Source of the DNA: Hyphomicrobiales bacterium
GTDB taxonomy: Bacteria; Pseudomonadota; Alphaproteobacteria; Rhizobiales; Rhizobiaceae
NCBI GenBank assembly: GCA_900469345.1
Contig: UBWZ01000007.1
Coordinates: forward strand, 62,001 to 126,000
Reading direction: 5' to 3'
Length of the DNA: 64,000 bases
Position 1 is the first letter of the stretch. Every line of letters begins with the position of its first letter. The notes beneath the pieces are model-generated. The model was not told the origin of the DNA. It saw only the letters and a program-made list of their open reading frames with translations, and did not search any database. Position numbers and translations under genes: made by a program. Positions 43,474 to 52,369 of the stretch are shown one piece after another.

Positions 43474-43552
43474 CGACTCCCTCCGCCAGCATGATCTGGT
43501 TCAGGTTCAAAGGGTGCTTCTCAGCCCGGCTTTCACCGGACGCCCCTGTCTC
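43474..43552 (-). ncRNA. TPP riboswitch (THI element)
   Basis: On the minus strand the leader of thiM contains the conserved thi-box pieces in order: CTGAGA (43519-43524), CCTTTGAACCTGA (43501-43513), a variable arm, and GCGGAGGGA (about 43478-43486), with a closing GGGGCGT at the 5' side. The spacing suits the TPP aptamer. Binding of thiamine pyrophosphate should shut thiMED off. Confidence 0.95.
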
Positions 43553-43610
43553 GAGGCAGAGCCTATACCAGCGGCAGGCAGGGTCGCCAGCACTTTTTTG
43601 AAGAAAGCTC

Positions 43611-43641
43611 TTGTCCCTCTAGTGACTAGAGGTCGTAGGAA
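43611..43641 (+). promoter_or_regulatory. MerR-family (ZntR/CadR/PbrR-type) metal-responsive promoter
   Basis: TTGTCC (-35, 43611-43616) and TAGGAA (-10, 43636-43641) are separated by 19 bp, the over-long spacer typical of MerR-activated promoters. The spacer holds the perfect dyad CCTCTAG-TGA-CTAGAGG (43616-43632), close to known CadR/PbrR/ZntR sites. It drives the metal ATPase gene. No merR-type gene is in the window, so the activator acts from elsewhere. Confidence 0.75.
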
Positions 43642-43667
43642 AGACGCAGATAGCGAGGAAGATGCAT

Positions 43668-45950
43668 ATGGCTGCGGAAAATCAGGCACGGTACAAGGTC
43701 GGCGGGATGGACTGCGCGAGCTGCGCGACCAAGATCGATACGGCGGTGCGCCGCATGCCGGGTGTCACGGATGTGTCGGTTTCGGTGGCTGCCGGCACCA
43801 TGACCGTCCGCCACGACGGCTCCACGGATCTCGGCGCCATGGAGAGCCGTGTTTCGGGCCTCGGCTACCCGCTTCGGGCGCTCGGTCAGAAAACGGCTGC
43901 CGTGGTTGCCGATGCTCCAGATGCCGTTGACGACCATAGCGGTCACGATCATGGCAGCCACGACCATTCTCACGACCACGACGGCGGCCACGATCATGCG
44001 GGCCACGATCATGCGGGCCACGGCCACAAACAGGTCGACCCGGCAGCGGTGGAAGGTCTCCACGGCCACGATCATGGCCCCATGGACGGTCCCTGGTGGA
44101 AGAGCGCCAAGGGCCGGCTGACGATCGTGACCGGCATCGCGGTTGTTGCCGCCTATGGGCTCGGCCATCTGCTGCCTGCCTACCAGACTTATCTCTTTAC
44201 TGCCGCGATGCTCGTCGGCCTCGTGCCGATCGCCCGCCGTGCCTTCATGGCGGCCCGTGTCGGTACGCCGTTTTCCATCGAAATGCTGATGACGATCGCC
44301 GCCGTCGGAGCGGTGATCATCAACGCTTCTGAAGAAGCCGCAGCCGTCGTGTTCCTGTTCCTGGTCGGCGAGCTCCTGGAAGGCGTGGCGGCCGGCAAGG
44401 CCCGCCAGAGCATCCAGGCGCTGACCACCCTGATGCCGAAGACCGCGTTTCTCGAAAAAGACGGACGCACGACGGAAGTGCCGGCCGAAACTCTCGCCGT
44501 CGGATCCGTGATCCTTGTTCGACCGGGCGACAGGATCTCCGCCGACGGCGTCATCATCGACGGGACGAGCGCCGTAGACCAGGCTCCGGTGACGGGCGAA
44601 AGCACCCCGGTCGCCCGCGGTGTCAACGACCCGGTGTTCGCCGGTACGGTGAATGGCGCCGCAGCGCTTCGCGTGCGCGTCACCGCGGCCGCGGCAGACA
44701 ATACGATCGCCCGCATCGTGCGTATGGTCGAGGAGGCCCAGGAGACCAAGGCGCCGACGGAGCGGTTCATCGACCGTTTCTCGCGCTATTACACGCCAGG
44801 TGTCGTGATCGTCGCGGCCCTAATCGCGATCGTGCCGCCGCTGGTGGCAGGCCAGGGCTGGAGCGAATGGATCTACAAGGGACTTGCCGTGCTGCTGATC
44901 GGCTGCCCCTGCGCGCTCGTCATCTCCACGCCGGCCGCGATCGCCGCCTCGCTCTCGGCCGGCGCCCGCCGCGGCCTGTTGATCAAGGGCGGTTCGGTTC
45001 TGGAAACGCTGGGCAAGCTCACCGCAATCGCCATGGACAAGACCGGCACACTCACCTCCGGCAAGCCTGTTGTCACCGACGTCGTGCCCTTCGGGCGCAA
45101 TGCCGACGACGTGCTGCGCCTTGCCGCAGCGCTCGAGACAGGTTCGAGCCATCCCTTGGCGGCAGCCATCCTCGCCAAGGCGGCAGAGGATGAAGTCGAG
45201 GTTCCGACGGCCGACAAGGCCGAAGCGATCGCCGGTCAGGGCCTGTCCGCCACCGTGGACGGCAAGCCGGTGTTCCTTGGCTCCCCTCAGGCCGCCAAGG
45301 ACCGCACCAGCCTCTCGACGGCTCACACACGCACCATCTCCGCGCTTCAGGAAGCAGGCAAGACCGTGTCTGTTCTCGTGATCGATGGGCAGCTCGCCGG
45401 TGCGATCGCCATGCGCGACGAAGCGCGGCCGGATGCGAAGCAAGGCATCGCCGAACTGAATGCTGACGGCATCAAGACGGTGATGCTGACCGGCGACAAC
45501 GCCCGGACGGCCGTGGCGATCGGACGCGATCTGGGTGTCGAGGTGCGGGCTGACCTCATGCCTCAGGACAAGCAGAAGATCATTCTCGAGCTTCAGGGTC
45601 AGGGACTGAAGGTCGGCAAGGTCGGCGACGGCATCAACGACGCGCCGGCGCTCGCGGCCGCAGATGTCGGCATCGCCATGGGCGGCGGCACCGACGTGGC
45701 TCTCGAAACCGCCGATGCCGCGATTCTCCACGGCCGCATCGGCGATATCGCGGCGATGATCCGGCTGTCACGCCGCACGATGCGCAACATCCACCAGAAT
45801 ATCACCATCGCGCTTGGACTGAAGGCCGTATTTCTGGTCACGACCGTGCTTGGGATTACCGGCCTCTGGCCGGCAATCCTCGCCGATACGGGTGCGACCG
45901 TGCTGGTCACGATCAACGCGCTGCGGTTGCTGCGGGTCGAACGGTCCTAG
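43668..45950 (+). CDS. Zinc/cadmium/lead-type P1B ATPase
   Basis: A 760-residue heavy-metal exporter. It has an N-terminal HMA domain with GGMDCASCATKID, then a long histidine/aspartate-rich linker (about residues 90-140), eight membrane spans, the CPC metal-transport motif IGCPCALVIS, phosphorylation site MDKTGTLTSG, SSHPLA, and GDGINDAPALAAADV. These features match P1B-2 (ZntA/CadA) pumps for Zn, Cd and Pb. The His-rich linker probably binds zinc. ATG 43668 fits the GAGGA better than ATG 43662. The MerR-type promoter upstream agrees with metal induction. It overlaps the end of the opposing glucosidase gene by 4 bp. Confidence 0.93.
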   Translation: MAAENQARYKVGGMDCASCATKIDTAVRRMPGVTDVSVSVAAGTMTVRHDGSTDLGAMESRVSGLGYPLRALGQKTAAVVADAPDAVDDHSGHDHGSHDHSHDHDGGHDHAGHDHAGHGHKQVDPAAVEGLHGHDHGPMDGPWWKSAKGRLTIVTGIAVVAAYGLGHLLPAYQTYLFTAAMLVGLVPIARRAFMAARVGTPFSIEMLMTIAAVGAVIINASEEAAAVVFLFLVGELLEGVAAGKARQSIQALTTLMPKTAFLEKDGRTTEVPAETLAVGSVILVRPGDRISADGVIIDGTSAVDQAPVTGESTPVARGVNDPVFAGTVNGAAALRVRVTAAAADNTIARIVRMVEEAQETKAPTERFIDRFSRYYTPGVVIVAALIAIVPPLVAGQGWSEWIYKGLAVLLIGCPCALVISTPAAIAASLSAGARRGLLIKGGSVLETLGKLTAIAMDKTGTLTSGKPVVTDVVPFGRNADDVLRLAAALETGSSHPLAAAILAKAAEDEVEVPTADKAEAIAGQGLSATVDGKPVFLGSPQAAKDRTSLSTAHTRTISALQEAGKTVSVLVIDGQLAGAIAMRDEARPDAKQGIAELNADGIKTVMLTGDNARTAVAIGRDLGVEVRADLMPQDKQKIILELQGQGLKVGKVGDGINDAPALAAADVGIAMGGGTDVALETADAAILHGRIGDIAAMIRLSRRTMRNIHQNITIALGLKAVFLVTTVLGITGLWPAILADTGATVLVTINALRLLRVERS

Positions 45951-47641
45951 TCGGCCTGGGCCAATACGGCAAAAGCTTCATAGGGACGAAGCTCCACCAC
46001 GCCGTTCAGTGCCTCGACAGGATCGTAATTGGAGATCAGGCAGCGGCCGGAGACCTGCAGCTCGTCAGGGATTGTGAGGGAGACCGGCTTCTGGCTGAAG
46101 CTCGCAATCACCACGACCCTGTCCTTGTCGAGAATACGGGAGTACACCATCACGTCGGGATGCTGGTCCAGCCAGGACTGATAGGCCCCGTAGACGATGA
46201 CCGGATGAGATTTCCGAAGCGCGATCAGCTTTCGGTAGTGGTTCCAGACGGACATCTCGTCCGTCATGGCGCTTGCTGCATTGACGGTCGTGTAGTTGGG
46301 GTTGACCTCGATCCACGGCGTCCCTGTCGAGAAGCCGCCATAGGCGGCATCGCTCCATTGCATCGGCGTCCGTGCATTGTCGCGACCATTTTCGTTGGCG
46401 CCCTGAATGAAGGCCTCGGGCGACAGGCCCGCTTCCAGATGCAGGCGATGCATATTGAGCGTCTCGATATCGCGATACTGCTCGATCTGGGTGAACGGCA
46501 TGTTGGTCATGCCGATCTCCTCCCCCTGATATACAAACGGCGTGCCCTTCAACAGATGCAGCACCGTCGCCAGCATCTTGCCGGATTCGACAGGATGGCC
46601 CTTCGCGTCGCCATATTTGGAGATAGCACGCGGCAGGTCGTGATTGCCCCAGAACAGGGCATTCCAGCCGTCATCCGACAGCGCATACTGCCACTTGCTC
46701 AGCACCGACTTAAGCTTGACGAGATCGAATGGCCGAGAGCGCCATTTTCCGAGGATCTCGTCCCATTGCTGGGTGACATGCTCGAACTGGAACACCATCG
46801 ACAGCTCGTGCCGGTCGCGGCCGGAATACAGAAGCGCGGAGCCGGGTGTCGCGCTCCAGCATTCGCCGACGGTCAAGACGTTGCGGCTGCCGAACGTCTC
46901 GCGGTTCATCTCCTGCAGATAATCGTGCAGATGCGGTCCATCGAAAATGATCTCCTGGTCCACCTGCTTGCCGATGTGGTCGATGACATCCATGCGGAAG
47001 CCGGCAATACCGCGCTCCAGCCACCAGTTCATCATCTTGTAGATTTCTTCGCGGACCTTCGGGTTTTCCCAGTTGAGGTCAGGCTGGCGGCGCGAGAAGA
47101 GGTGCAGATAGTATTCCCCGGTGTCCGCATCGAGCGTCCAGGCCGGTCCTCCGAAGGACGACATCAGCTTGTTCGGTGGGCCTCCGTCAGGGCCTGGCTT
47201 GCGCCAGATGTAGAAGTCGCGGAAGGGGTTGCCCGGGCCCTTGCGAGACTCCACAAACCAACGGTGCTCATCGGAAGTGTGATTGACCACAAGGTCCATG
47301 ACGAGGCCGATGCCACGCTTGCGCGCCTCGGCAACCAGGTGGTCGAAATCGGCAAGCGTCCCGAACTCCGGCGCAACGTCCTGATAGTCCGAGATATCGT
47401 AGCCATTGTCGTCCATGGGCGACTTGAAGACCGGTGACAGCCACAGGACGTCGATGCCGAGCGACTGCAGGTAATCGAGCTTGCTGGTAATGCCGGGAAT
47501 GTCACCAACGCCGTCGCCATCGCTGTCGGCAAAACTGCGCGGATAGATCTGGTAGACGGTCGAACCGTGCCACCACTGACGCTCGATCGGCGAATGCGCC
47601 GGCTGGCCACCAAATTGCTGCTGATCGCGAAGCTGGTCCAT
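45947..47641 (-). CDS. Alpha-glucosidase, GH13 (oligo-1,6-glucosidase type)
   Basis: A 564-residue GH13 enzyme. The four family regions are visible: DLVVNHTSDEH, GFRMDVIDHIGK with the nucleophile Asp, VGECWS with the acid/base Glu, and FWGNHDLPR. An early DGDGVGDIPGI calcium-loop is present. No signal peptide, so it is cytoplasmic and acts on imported alpha-glucosides such as sucrose, maltose or isomaltose derivatives. It resembles rhizobial AglA, but no transporter genes are adjacent. ATG 47641 follows AGGAG. Confidence 0.92.
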   Translation of the reverse strand: MDQLRDQQQFGGQPAHSPIERQWWHGSTVYQIYPRSFADSDGDGVGDIPGITSKLDYLQSLGIDVLWLSPVFKSPMDDNGYDISDYQDVAPEFGTLADFDHLVAEARKRGIGLVMDLVVNHTSDEHRWFVESRKGPGNPFRDFYIWRKPGPDGGPPNKLMSSFGGPAWTLDADTGEYYLHLFSRRQPDLNWENPKVREEIYKMMNWWLERGIAGFRMDVIDHIGKQVDQEIIFDGPHLHDYLQEMNRETFGSRNVLTVGECWSATPGSALLYSGRDRHELSMVFQFEHVTQQWDEILGKWRSRPFDLVKLKSVLSKWQYALSDDGWNALFWGNHDLPRAISKYGDAKGHPVESGKMLATVLHLLKGTPFVYQGEEIGMTNMPFTQIEQYRDIETLNMHRLHLEAGLSPEAFIQGANENGRDNARTPMQWSDAAYGGFSTGTPWIEVNPNYTTVNAASAMTDEMSVWNHYRKLIALRKSHPVIVYGAYQSWLDQHPDVMVYSRILDKDRVVVIASFSQKPVSLTIPDELQVSGRCLISNYDPVEALNGVVELRPYEAFAVLAQAD

Positions 47642-47911
47642 CGAAGTCTCCTGAGGCATCTGAAGCCGGCCAACGCTGCATGGCGAGGACTGTTCCTCGA
47701 AAATCCGGATTTGCCGGAGGATAACGACGTGAATGACGGCCAGGCGAGTGCTGGCATTGGTCGTCTTCGCCGGTGTTTTCTGCACACTTGCGGGAAGGCC
47801 TTCATCCATTCGTAAGATTGCATTTAGGTTTGGCCGGTAAGGTCCCGTTAGCAAATTGCCGGCGTGCTTGTGGCAGGATGCATCCTTGTAGTGTTTTGCG
47901 TACGGGTTCTC
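47642..47911. other. Divergent intergenic region without a gene
   Basis: This 270-bp stretch between the divergent glucosidase and GH25 starts holds the two promoters. I see no convincing small gene, repeat or hairpin in it. The in-frame GTG at 47864 of the GH25 frame is not favoured. Confidence 0.5.
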
Positions 47912-48961
47912 ATGCGTTTTCCGGCTGTTCCAGCACTGATCCTCGCCTGCCTGAGCCTTGGTGCATGCACCTCAAGCTCCGACATGGACCTGCCGCCCGC
48001 ACCCGTCGCGATGAAGACCGGCAGCATTTCACCGGCAGCGCCGGTACCGACCGCCGACATCGGCCAGGCGCAGGCAGCAGCCCGCACCGCACCGCCGAAG
48101 CAGCCGCAAGCGCTCGCCTGGGGCGGCCCGCCGGCCGAATCCCACGCCTTTGACAACATGGAGACGACGGTCGGCATGCCCGTGCCGGCAGAGCGGCCGA
48201 TGGCGGCGCTACGCCCGACCATGCAGGAGACCCAGCCACGCTTGCGCGACACGCTCCGCGGCGAGAGAACGCTCATCTACGGTCACCGCTTCCGGGATGC
48301 CAAGCCGATGAATTTCGGCCGGATCTCGCCGCGAAGCCTTGCGGTGCACGGCGTCGATGTCTCCCGCTGGCAGGGTGACATCGACTGGCTGCGGCTGAGG
48401 ACGCAAGGGGCAAACTTTGCCTATATCAAAGCAACCGATGGCGGCGACCACGTCGATCCTATGTTCCGGACGAACTGGCGCAAGGCGAAGGAATCGGGCG
48501 TCAAGCGGGGCGCCTACCATTTCTTCTACTGGTGTCGGACTGCTGGCGAGCAAGCCGAATGGTTCATCCGCAACGTACCCCGCGATCCCGATGCGCTGCC
48601 GCCGGTGATCGACGTCGAGTACAATCACCAGTCGAATTGCAAAATGCGCCTGTCGCGGGCCAAGATTCTGGAAAAGATGCAGGTCTTCATGGATAGGCTG
48701 GAGCGCTACTACGGCAAGCGGCCGATCATCTACACGGCTCCCGATTTCTACGCCGACAATCTCGACGGCGAATTCATGAACTATCCGTTCTGGCTGCGCT
48801 CGGTCGCGGCTCATCCGACCAAGATCTACCCGGGTCGCAAATGGGTGTTCTGGCAGTATTCGGGCTCCGGCCTGACACAGGGTGTCGAAGGCAAGATCGA
48901 CCTCAACGTCTTCCACGGAAGCGAAAGCGACTGGCACAGCTGGGTCGCCCAGGCCGACTGA
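47912..48961 (+). CDS. GH25 family lysozyme-like lipoprotein
   Basis: A 349-residue envelope protein. MRFPAVPALILACLSLGACTSSSD is a lipoprotein signal with lipobox LGAC. A proline/alanine-rich linker of about 100 residues follows, then a GH25 muramidase domain: HGVDVSRWQGDIDW, FAYIKATDGGD, GAYHFFYW, and the catalytic acid pair in PPVIDVEYNH. It should be attached to the outer membrane facing the periplasm and cut or remodel peptidoglycan. The ribosome site is weak. Confidence 0.88.
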   Translation: MRFPAVPALILACLSLGACTSSSDMDLPPAPVAMKTGSISPAAPVPTADIGQAQAAARTAPPKQPQALAWGGPPAESHAFDNMETTVGMPVPAERPMAALRPTMQETQPRLRDTLRGERTLIYGHRFRDAKPMNFGRISPRSLAVHGVDVSRWQGDIDWLRLRTQGANFAYIKATDGGDHVDPMFRTNWRKAKESGVKRGAYHFFYWCRTAGEQAEWFIRNVPRDPDALPPVIDVEYNHQSNCKMRLSRAKILEKMQVFMDRLERYYGKRPIIYTAPDFYADNLDGEFMNYPFWLRSVAAHPTKIYPGRKWVFWQYSGSGLTQGVEGKIDLNVFHGSESDWHSWVAQAD

Positions 48962-48990
48962 GCGCCAGCATTCACACCGCACAGGGATCC

Positions 48991-49026
48991 AAAAAAGTCC
49001 CGCGCTAGCTGAACTTGGCGCGGGAC
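48991..49026 (-). terminator. Rho-independent terminator of the emr operon
   Basis: A perfect 9-bp stem GTCCCGCGC/GCGCGGGAC (48997-49005, 49018-49026) with a 12-base loop is followed, read on the minus strand, by six T residues (48991-48996). It lies 44 bases after the membrane-fusion-protein stop. Confidence 0.85.
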
Positions 49027-49069
49027 CTATCTCGTCCAGATGCTGGTAAGAGAGAAGCAGTGGAGGCGA

Positions 49070-50140
49070 TTACTTTCCCTCGGCCTCGGCAAGCCGCGTG
49101 CCGCCCTGTGCGAGGTCGACGCTTGCGACGACCGACATGCCCGGCACGAGCCGGTCGGCCATAGGCTGCTGCGGATCTATCGCAATCCGGACGGGAATTC
49201 GCTGTGCGATCTTGGTAAAATTGCCGGTCGCGTTATCGGACTTGATCACCGAGAATTCGGATCCCGTCGCCGGCGCGAACCGCTCGATGCTGCCCGTGAA
49301 GGACTGGTGCCCGAGGGCATCCACCGTAAAGACGACCTTCTGGCCCGGCTGCATGCCGTCGAGCTGCCCTTCCTTGAAGTTGGCGACCACCCAGACACGG
49401 TCCGGAACCAGCGACGCAATCTGGGTTCCGGACGAGACGTACTGGCCGATCCGCCCGCTCACCTCGCCTAGGGTTCCGTCCTGCTGAGCCACCACCCGCG
49501 TGTTCTGGAGATCGATATCGGCGAGCTCGACCGACGCCTTGGCGCTGTCAACCGTCGCCTCGAGGGACCGGCGGCTGACCACGATGGTGTTCAGGTCCTG
49601 CTGGGCGACCAGAACGGCCGCCTCCGCCTGATGGACTGCCGCCTGGGCCTGATCATAGCTTGCCTGGGATTTTTCGGATTCACTCTGGGTCGCAATGTTG
49701 CTCTTCAGAAGTGATGCGGTCCGGTCGAGGGTCGTCTTGGATGCGTTAAAGGCAGCCTCGGCACTTTCGACGGCGGCCTTTGCCGAGACGATCTTCGCTT
49801 CGGCCGATTTGCGGCTTTGTTCGGAATTGGCGAGCGAGGCTTCTGCGGTCGCGAGCATCGCCTTGGCCTGTTCCAGCTTCTGGCGATAGATGCGATCATC
49901 GATGCGCACGATCAGGTCGCCCTTCTTGACGCGCTGGTAGTCCTGCACGGGAACCTCAACGAGATAGCCGGCGAGCTGCGGGCTCATCAGCGTCACCTGG
50001 CCCCTGACATAGGCATCGTTCGTCATCTCGACGGAGCCGCGGAACGGGGGGAAGTTCCAGGCGTAGAGAATAACCAGCACGCCGATAATGCCGACGAGGA
50101 GCGCGACATAGGTCGCAAGGGAGCGGAATACGGATCTCAT
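49070..50140 (-). CDS. emrA: Efflux membrane-fusion protein, HlyD/EmrA family
   Basis: A 356-residue periplasmic adaptor with one N-terminal membrane anchor (ATYVALLVGIIGVLVILYAW), a barrel-sandwich domain (VTLMSPQLAGYLVEVPVQDYQRVKKGDLI), and a long coiled-coil hairpin about 130 residues long rich in Ala/Glu/Lys/Ser. It links the inner-membrane pump to an outer-membrane channel. ATG 50140 is preferred to TTG 50149. It is the last gene of the marR-emrB-emrA operon and is followed by the terminator. Confidence 0.88.
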   Translation of the reverse strand: MRSVFRSLATYVALLVGIIGVLVILYAWNFPPFRGSVEMTNDAYVRGQVTLMSPQLAGYLVEVPVQDYQRVKKGDLIVRIDDRIYRQKLEQAKAMLATAEASLANSEQSRKSAEAKIVSAKAAVESAEAAFNASKTTLDRTASLLKSNIATQSESEKSQASYDQAQAAVHQAEAAVLVAQQDLNTIVVSRRSLEATVDSAKASVELADIDLQNTRVVAQQDGTLGEVSGRIGQYVSSGTQIASLVPDRVWVVANFKEGQLDGMQPGQKVVFTVDALGHQSFTGSIERFAPATGSEFSVIKSDNATGNFTKIAQRIPVRIAIDPQQPMADRLVPGMSVVASVDLAQGGTRLAEAEGK

Positions 50141-50175
50141 TGTCTTCAATTCGTTCTGTTTGTCGATGATGCCGT

Positions 50176-51879
50176 TCAGGCGGCTTCGCTCTGCGCGTGG
50201 ATGCCGAGAATGCGGTGGCGGTTCGTCCAGGCGACATTGGCGAGCAGCACTGCAATCGCCGCGGCCGCCACAATGAAGATGACGAAGAATGCGTCGTTAT
50301 AGGCGAGCACATAGGCCTGCTGTTGCACCTGCTTGGCAAACAGGCTGGTGCCCTGGATCGTCCGCTGCGTCACGTCTGCGGTGGTCCTGTTGTAGCTGCC
50401 GATATATTGCTGCAGCCTGGTCGCCACCAGCGGATCGGTCGGCAGCAGGCGCGATGTCAGGATCATTGAGTGATATTGCTCGCGCCAGGTGACGAAGGTG
50501 CCGAACAAGGCGCTGCCGATGAAGGCGCCAACCTTCTGGGTGAACATGAACACGGCCAGAAAGCTCATGATGTAGGGAAGGCCCTTCTTGATTGCCGCCG
50601 CAAAGCCGACCGCCATGGCGGGGGGCAGGAACAGTCCGCTGCCGAACGCCACCAGTGCCTGGCTCACATACATCTGTTCGGGCCGCGTCAGCACCGTCGC
50701 ATGGCTGTCCATGAAGCTGCCGATCGCCATCACGACAAGGGCGCAGAGGTGGATCAGCCATTCACGACCGGGTTTCATGATCATCGCGCAGAACAGGCCC
50801 GACGCGACGGATCCGACCAGGATGATCCAGTAGAGGCCAGTCAGCTGTTCATTGAACAGCCCGAGCTGCTTGAAAAGGTTGATGGCACCGGTGGACTGTT
50901 CCGTCAGCAGCATGCGGAAGATCAGCAGAACGCCCGCAAAGTGGACGATTTCCCAGGAAGTGATCCAGCGGATATCGATCAGATTGTTCTTGCGGTTGAG
51001 CTCGATGATAGCCATCAGGCAGCCGGTGATGATGGCGACAATCATAAGCCATCCAAGCCAGTCGGCTTCAAGCCACCAATAGAGCCGGCCCATGGTGAAG
51101 ACGATCGCGAGACAGCCCATGCACACCGCCAGCAGGCCGTAGCTCAGGAAGTCCATCGGCTGGATGACCTTGGAGCGCGGCGGCGAGGTCAGCGGCAGGG
51201 CATAGATGAACCCGAACGTGATCAGCGCCAGGCCGAACTCGAGAAGGTAGAGAGACTGCAGATCGTTGATATCGAGCAGCGAGGGCGAGACCAGGCCCGC
51301 AATCGGAGTGGAAAGGGACAGCCCGATCAGCGCGCCGCACAGCCCGAGATTGAGCTTCTTTTCCGGCGGGAAAATCTCCAGCATGTATAGAAAGGCGACC
51401 GAGGACACCGGTGCTGCCGCAGCGCCTGCGAAGAACCGCAGCGCAAGGCCGACGCTGAGGTCGTTGACCCACAGGTGCGCCAGGCTGATCAGCACGTATG
51501 GAATGATGGCGATCTCGCAAAAATTGCGCAGTCCGTATTGCGTTCTGACCTTGAACAGAAAGATGCCGAGGCTGACATTCGGGAAAAGATAGGCGGCCAT
51601 CAGCCACGACGCTTCGTTCTGCGTCGCCTCGAGCGGCCCGGCAATCTGTGCCAGGTTGAGCGAAATCAGGCTGGTACCGAGACCCTGCATCACCGCCGCA
51701 GTGAGAGACGCCACCGCATAGAGAAGACGGATCGGGATAGGCTTCGGCACGAAGACAGGGGGCGTAGCCGGAGCAGGCGTCGACGGGACCGGCGCGGCGG
51801 CCTCGACGATGCGCTCAAGCGCAGTCTCTTCTTCCTGAGGAGCTGGTTCGGATCGCGAAGTTGCCTCACGCGGGGACAT
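50176..51879 (-). CDS. emrB: MFS multidrug efflux pump, DHA2/EmrB family
   Basis: A 567-residue drug/proton antiporter with about 14 membrane spans after a proline-rich cytoplasmic N-terminus of about 50 residues. It resembles EmrB but is somewhat divergent: the first-span segment is LTAAVMQGLGTSLISLNLAQI and the usual EmrB motif LDTTIVNVAL is changed. The start at ATG 51879 has GGAGG six bases upstream and overlaps the marR gene by 14 bp. It works with the EmrA-like adaptor to expel lipophilic or plant-derived toxins. Confidence 0.87.
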   Translation of the reverse strand: MSPREATSRSEPAPQEEETALERIVEAAAPVPSTPAPATPPVFVPKPIPIRLLYAVASLTAAVMQGLGTSLISLNLAQIAGPLEATQNEASWLMAAYLFPNVSLGIFLFKVRTQYGLRNFCEIAIIPYVLISLAHLWVNDLSVGLALRFFAGAAAAPVSSVAFLYMLEIFPPEKKLNLGLCGALIGLSLSTPIAGLVSPSLLDINDLQSLYLLEFGLALITFGFIYALPLTSPPRSKVIQPMDFLSYGLLAVCMGCLAIVFTMGRLYWWLEADWLGWLMIVAIITGCLMAIIELNRKNNLIDIRWITSWEIVHFAGVLLIFRMLLTEQSTGAINLFKQLGLFNEQLTGLYWIILVGSVASGLFCAMIMKPGREWLIHLCALVVMAIGSFMDSHATVLTRPEQMYVSQALVAFGSGLFLPPAMAVGFAAAIKKGLPYIMSFLAVFMFTQKVGAFIGSALFGTFVTWREQYHSMILTSRLLPTDPLVATRLQQYIGSYNRTTADVTQRTIQGTSLFAKQVQQQAYVLAYNDAFFVIFIVAAAAIAVLLANVAWTNRHRILGIHAQSEAA

Positions 51880-52321
51880 TGACATCCTCCAGAGAGGCCA
51901 GGTTCGCGGTAATACGTTCAAGAACGCCGATCGCCTGCTGCAGTTCCTGGACATCCAGGCCCTCGAAGATCTGGTCGCGGATCCTGTCGGCGATCGATCT
52001 CACGAAGGCGGCCTGTTCTTCGCCATGCTCGGTCAGCGCGACCAGTTTGGCGCGCCGATCCCTGACATCGGGCTGGCGTTGGATCAGGCCGTTCTCTTCC
52101 ATCCGATCCAGCAACCGGACAAGCGTCGCCTGTTCCAGTTCCAGCTCACAGGCAAGTTCGGTCTGGGTCATCTTCGGCTTTTTCGTCAGGCGAAAGAGCG
52201 TCCGGGCGCGCGGATAGGTGAGGCCGTGCGCAGTCACCTGCTGGTTGAAGACCGTGCGTACGCGCCGGCTGACTTTGGTCAGAGCCTCGAGGAACTCGGA
52301 GGAGACAGCATCCCGCTTCAT
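51866..52321 (-). CDS. MarR-family transcriptional regulator
   Basis: A 151-residue winged-helix repressor: TYPRARTLFRLTKKPKMTQTELACELELEQATLVRLLDRME is recognisable as the DNA-binding core, followed by the wing residues DRRAKLVALTEHG. As first gene of the efflux operon, overlapping emrB by 14 bp, it most likely represses the pump genes and itself until a phenolic or similar ligand binds. Two dyads sit just upstream of its start. Confidence 0.93.
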   Translation of the reverse strand: MKRDAVSSEFLEALTKVSRRVRTVFNQQVTAHGLTYPRARTLFRLTKKPKMTQTELACELELEQATLVRLLDRMEENGLIQRQPDVRDRRAKLVALTEHGEEQAAFVRSIADRIRDQIFEGLDVQELQQAIGVLERITANLASLEDVNVPA

Positions 52322-52334
52322 GACACGCCCAACG

Positions 52335-52369
52335 TTAGTGTGCTAAGTTTTTCCTTCGAGTTAATTAGC
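52335..52369. promoter_or_regulatory. Two candidate MarR operators
   Basis: TTAGTGTGCTAA (52335-52346) is a good dyad 13 bp before the marR start, and GTTAATTAGC (52360-52369) a second, imperfect one 25 bp further. Spacing of about two helical turns suits cooperative MarR-dimer binding over the promoter. Confidence 0.5.

Noticed and set aside
43940..44080. Repetitive CATGATCATGG-like DNA resembling a repeat array
   Set aside because: It is in frame inside the P-type ATPase and encodes the His/Asp/Gly-rich metal-binding linker, not a CRISPR or mobile repeat.
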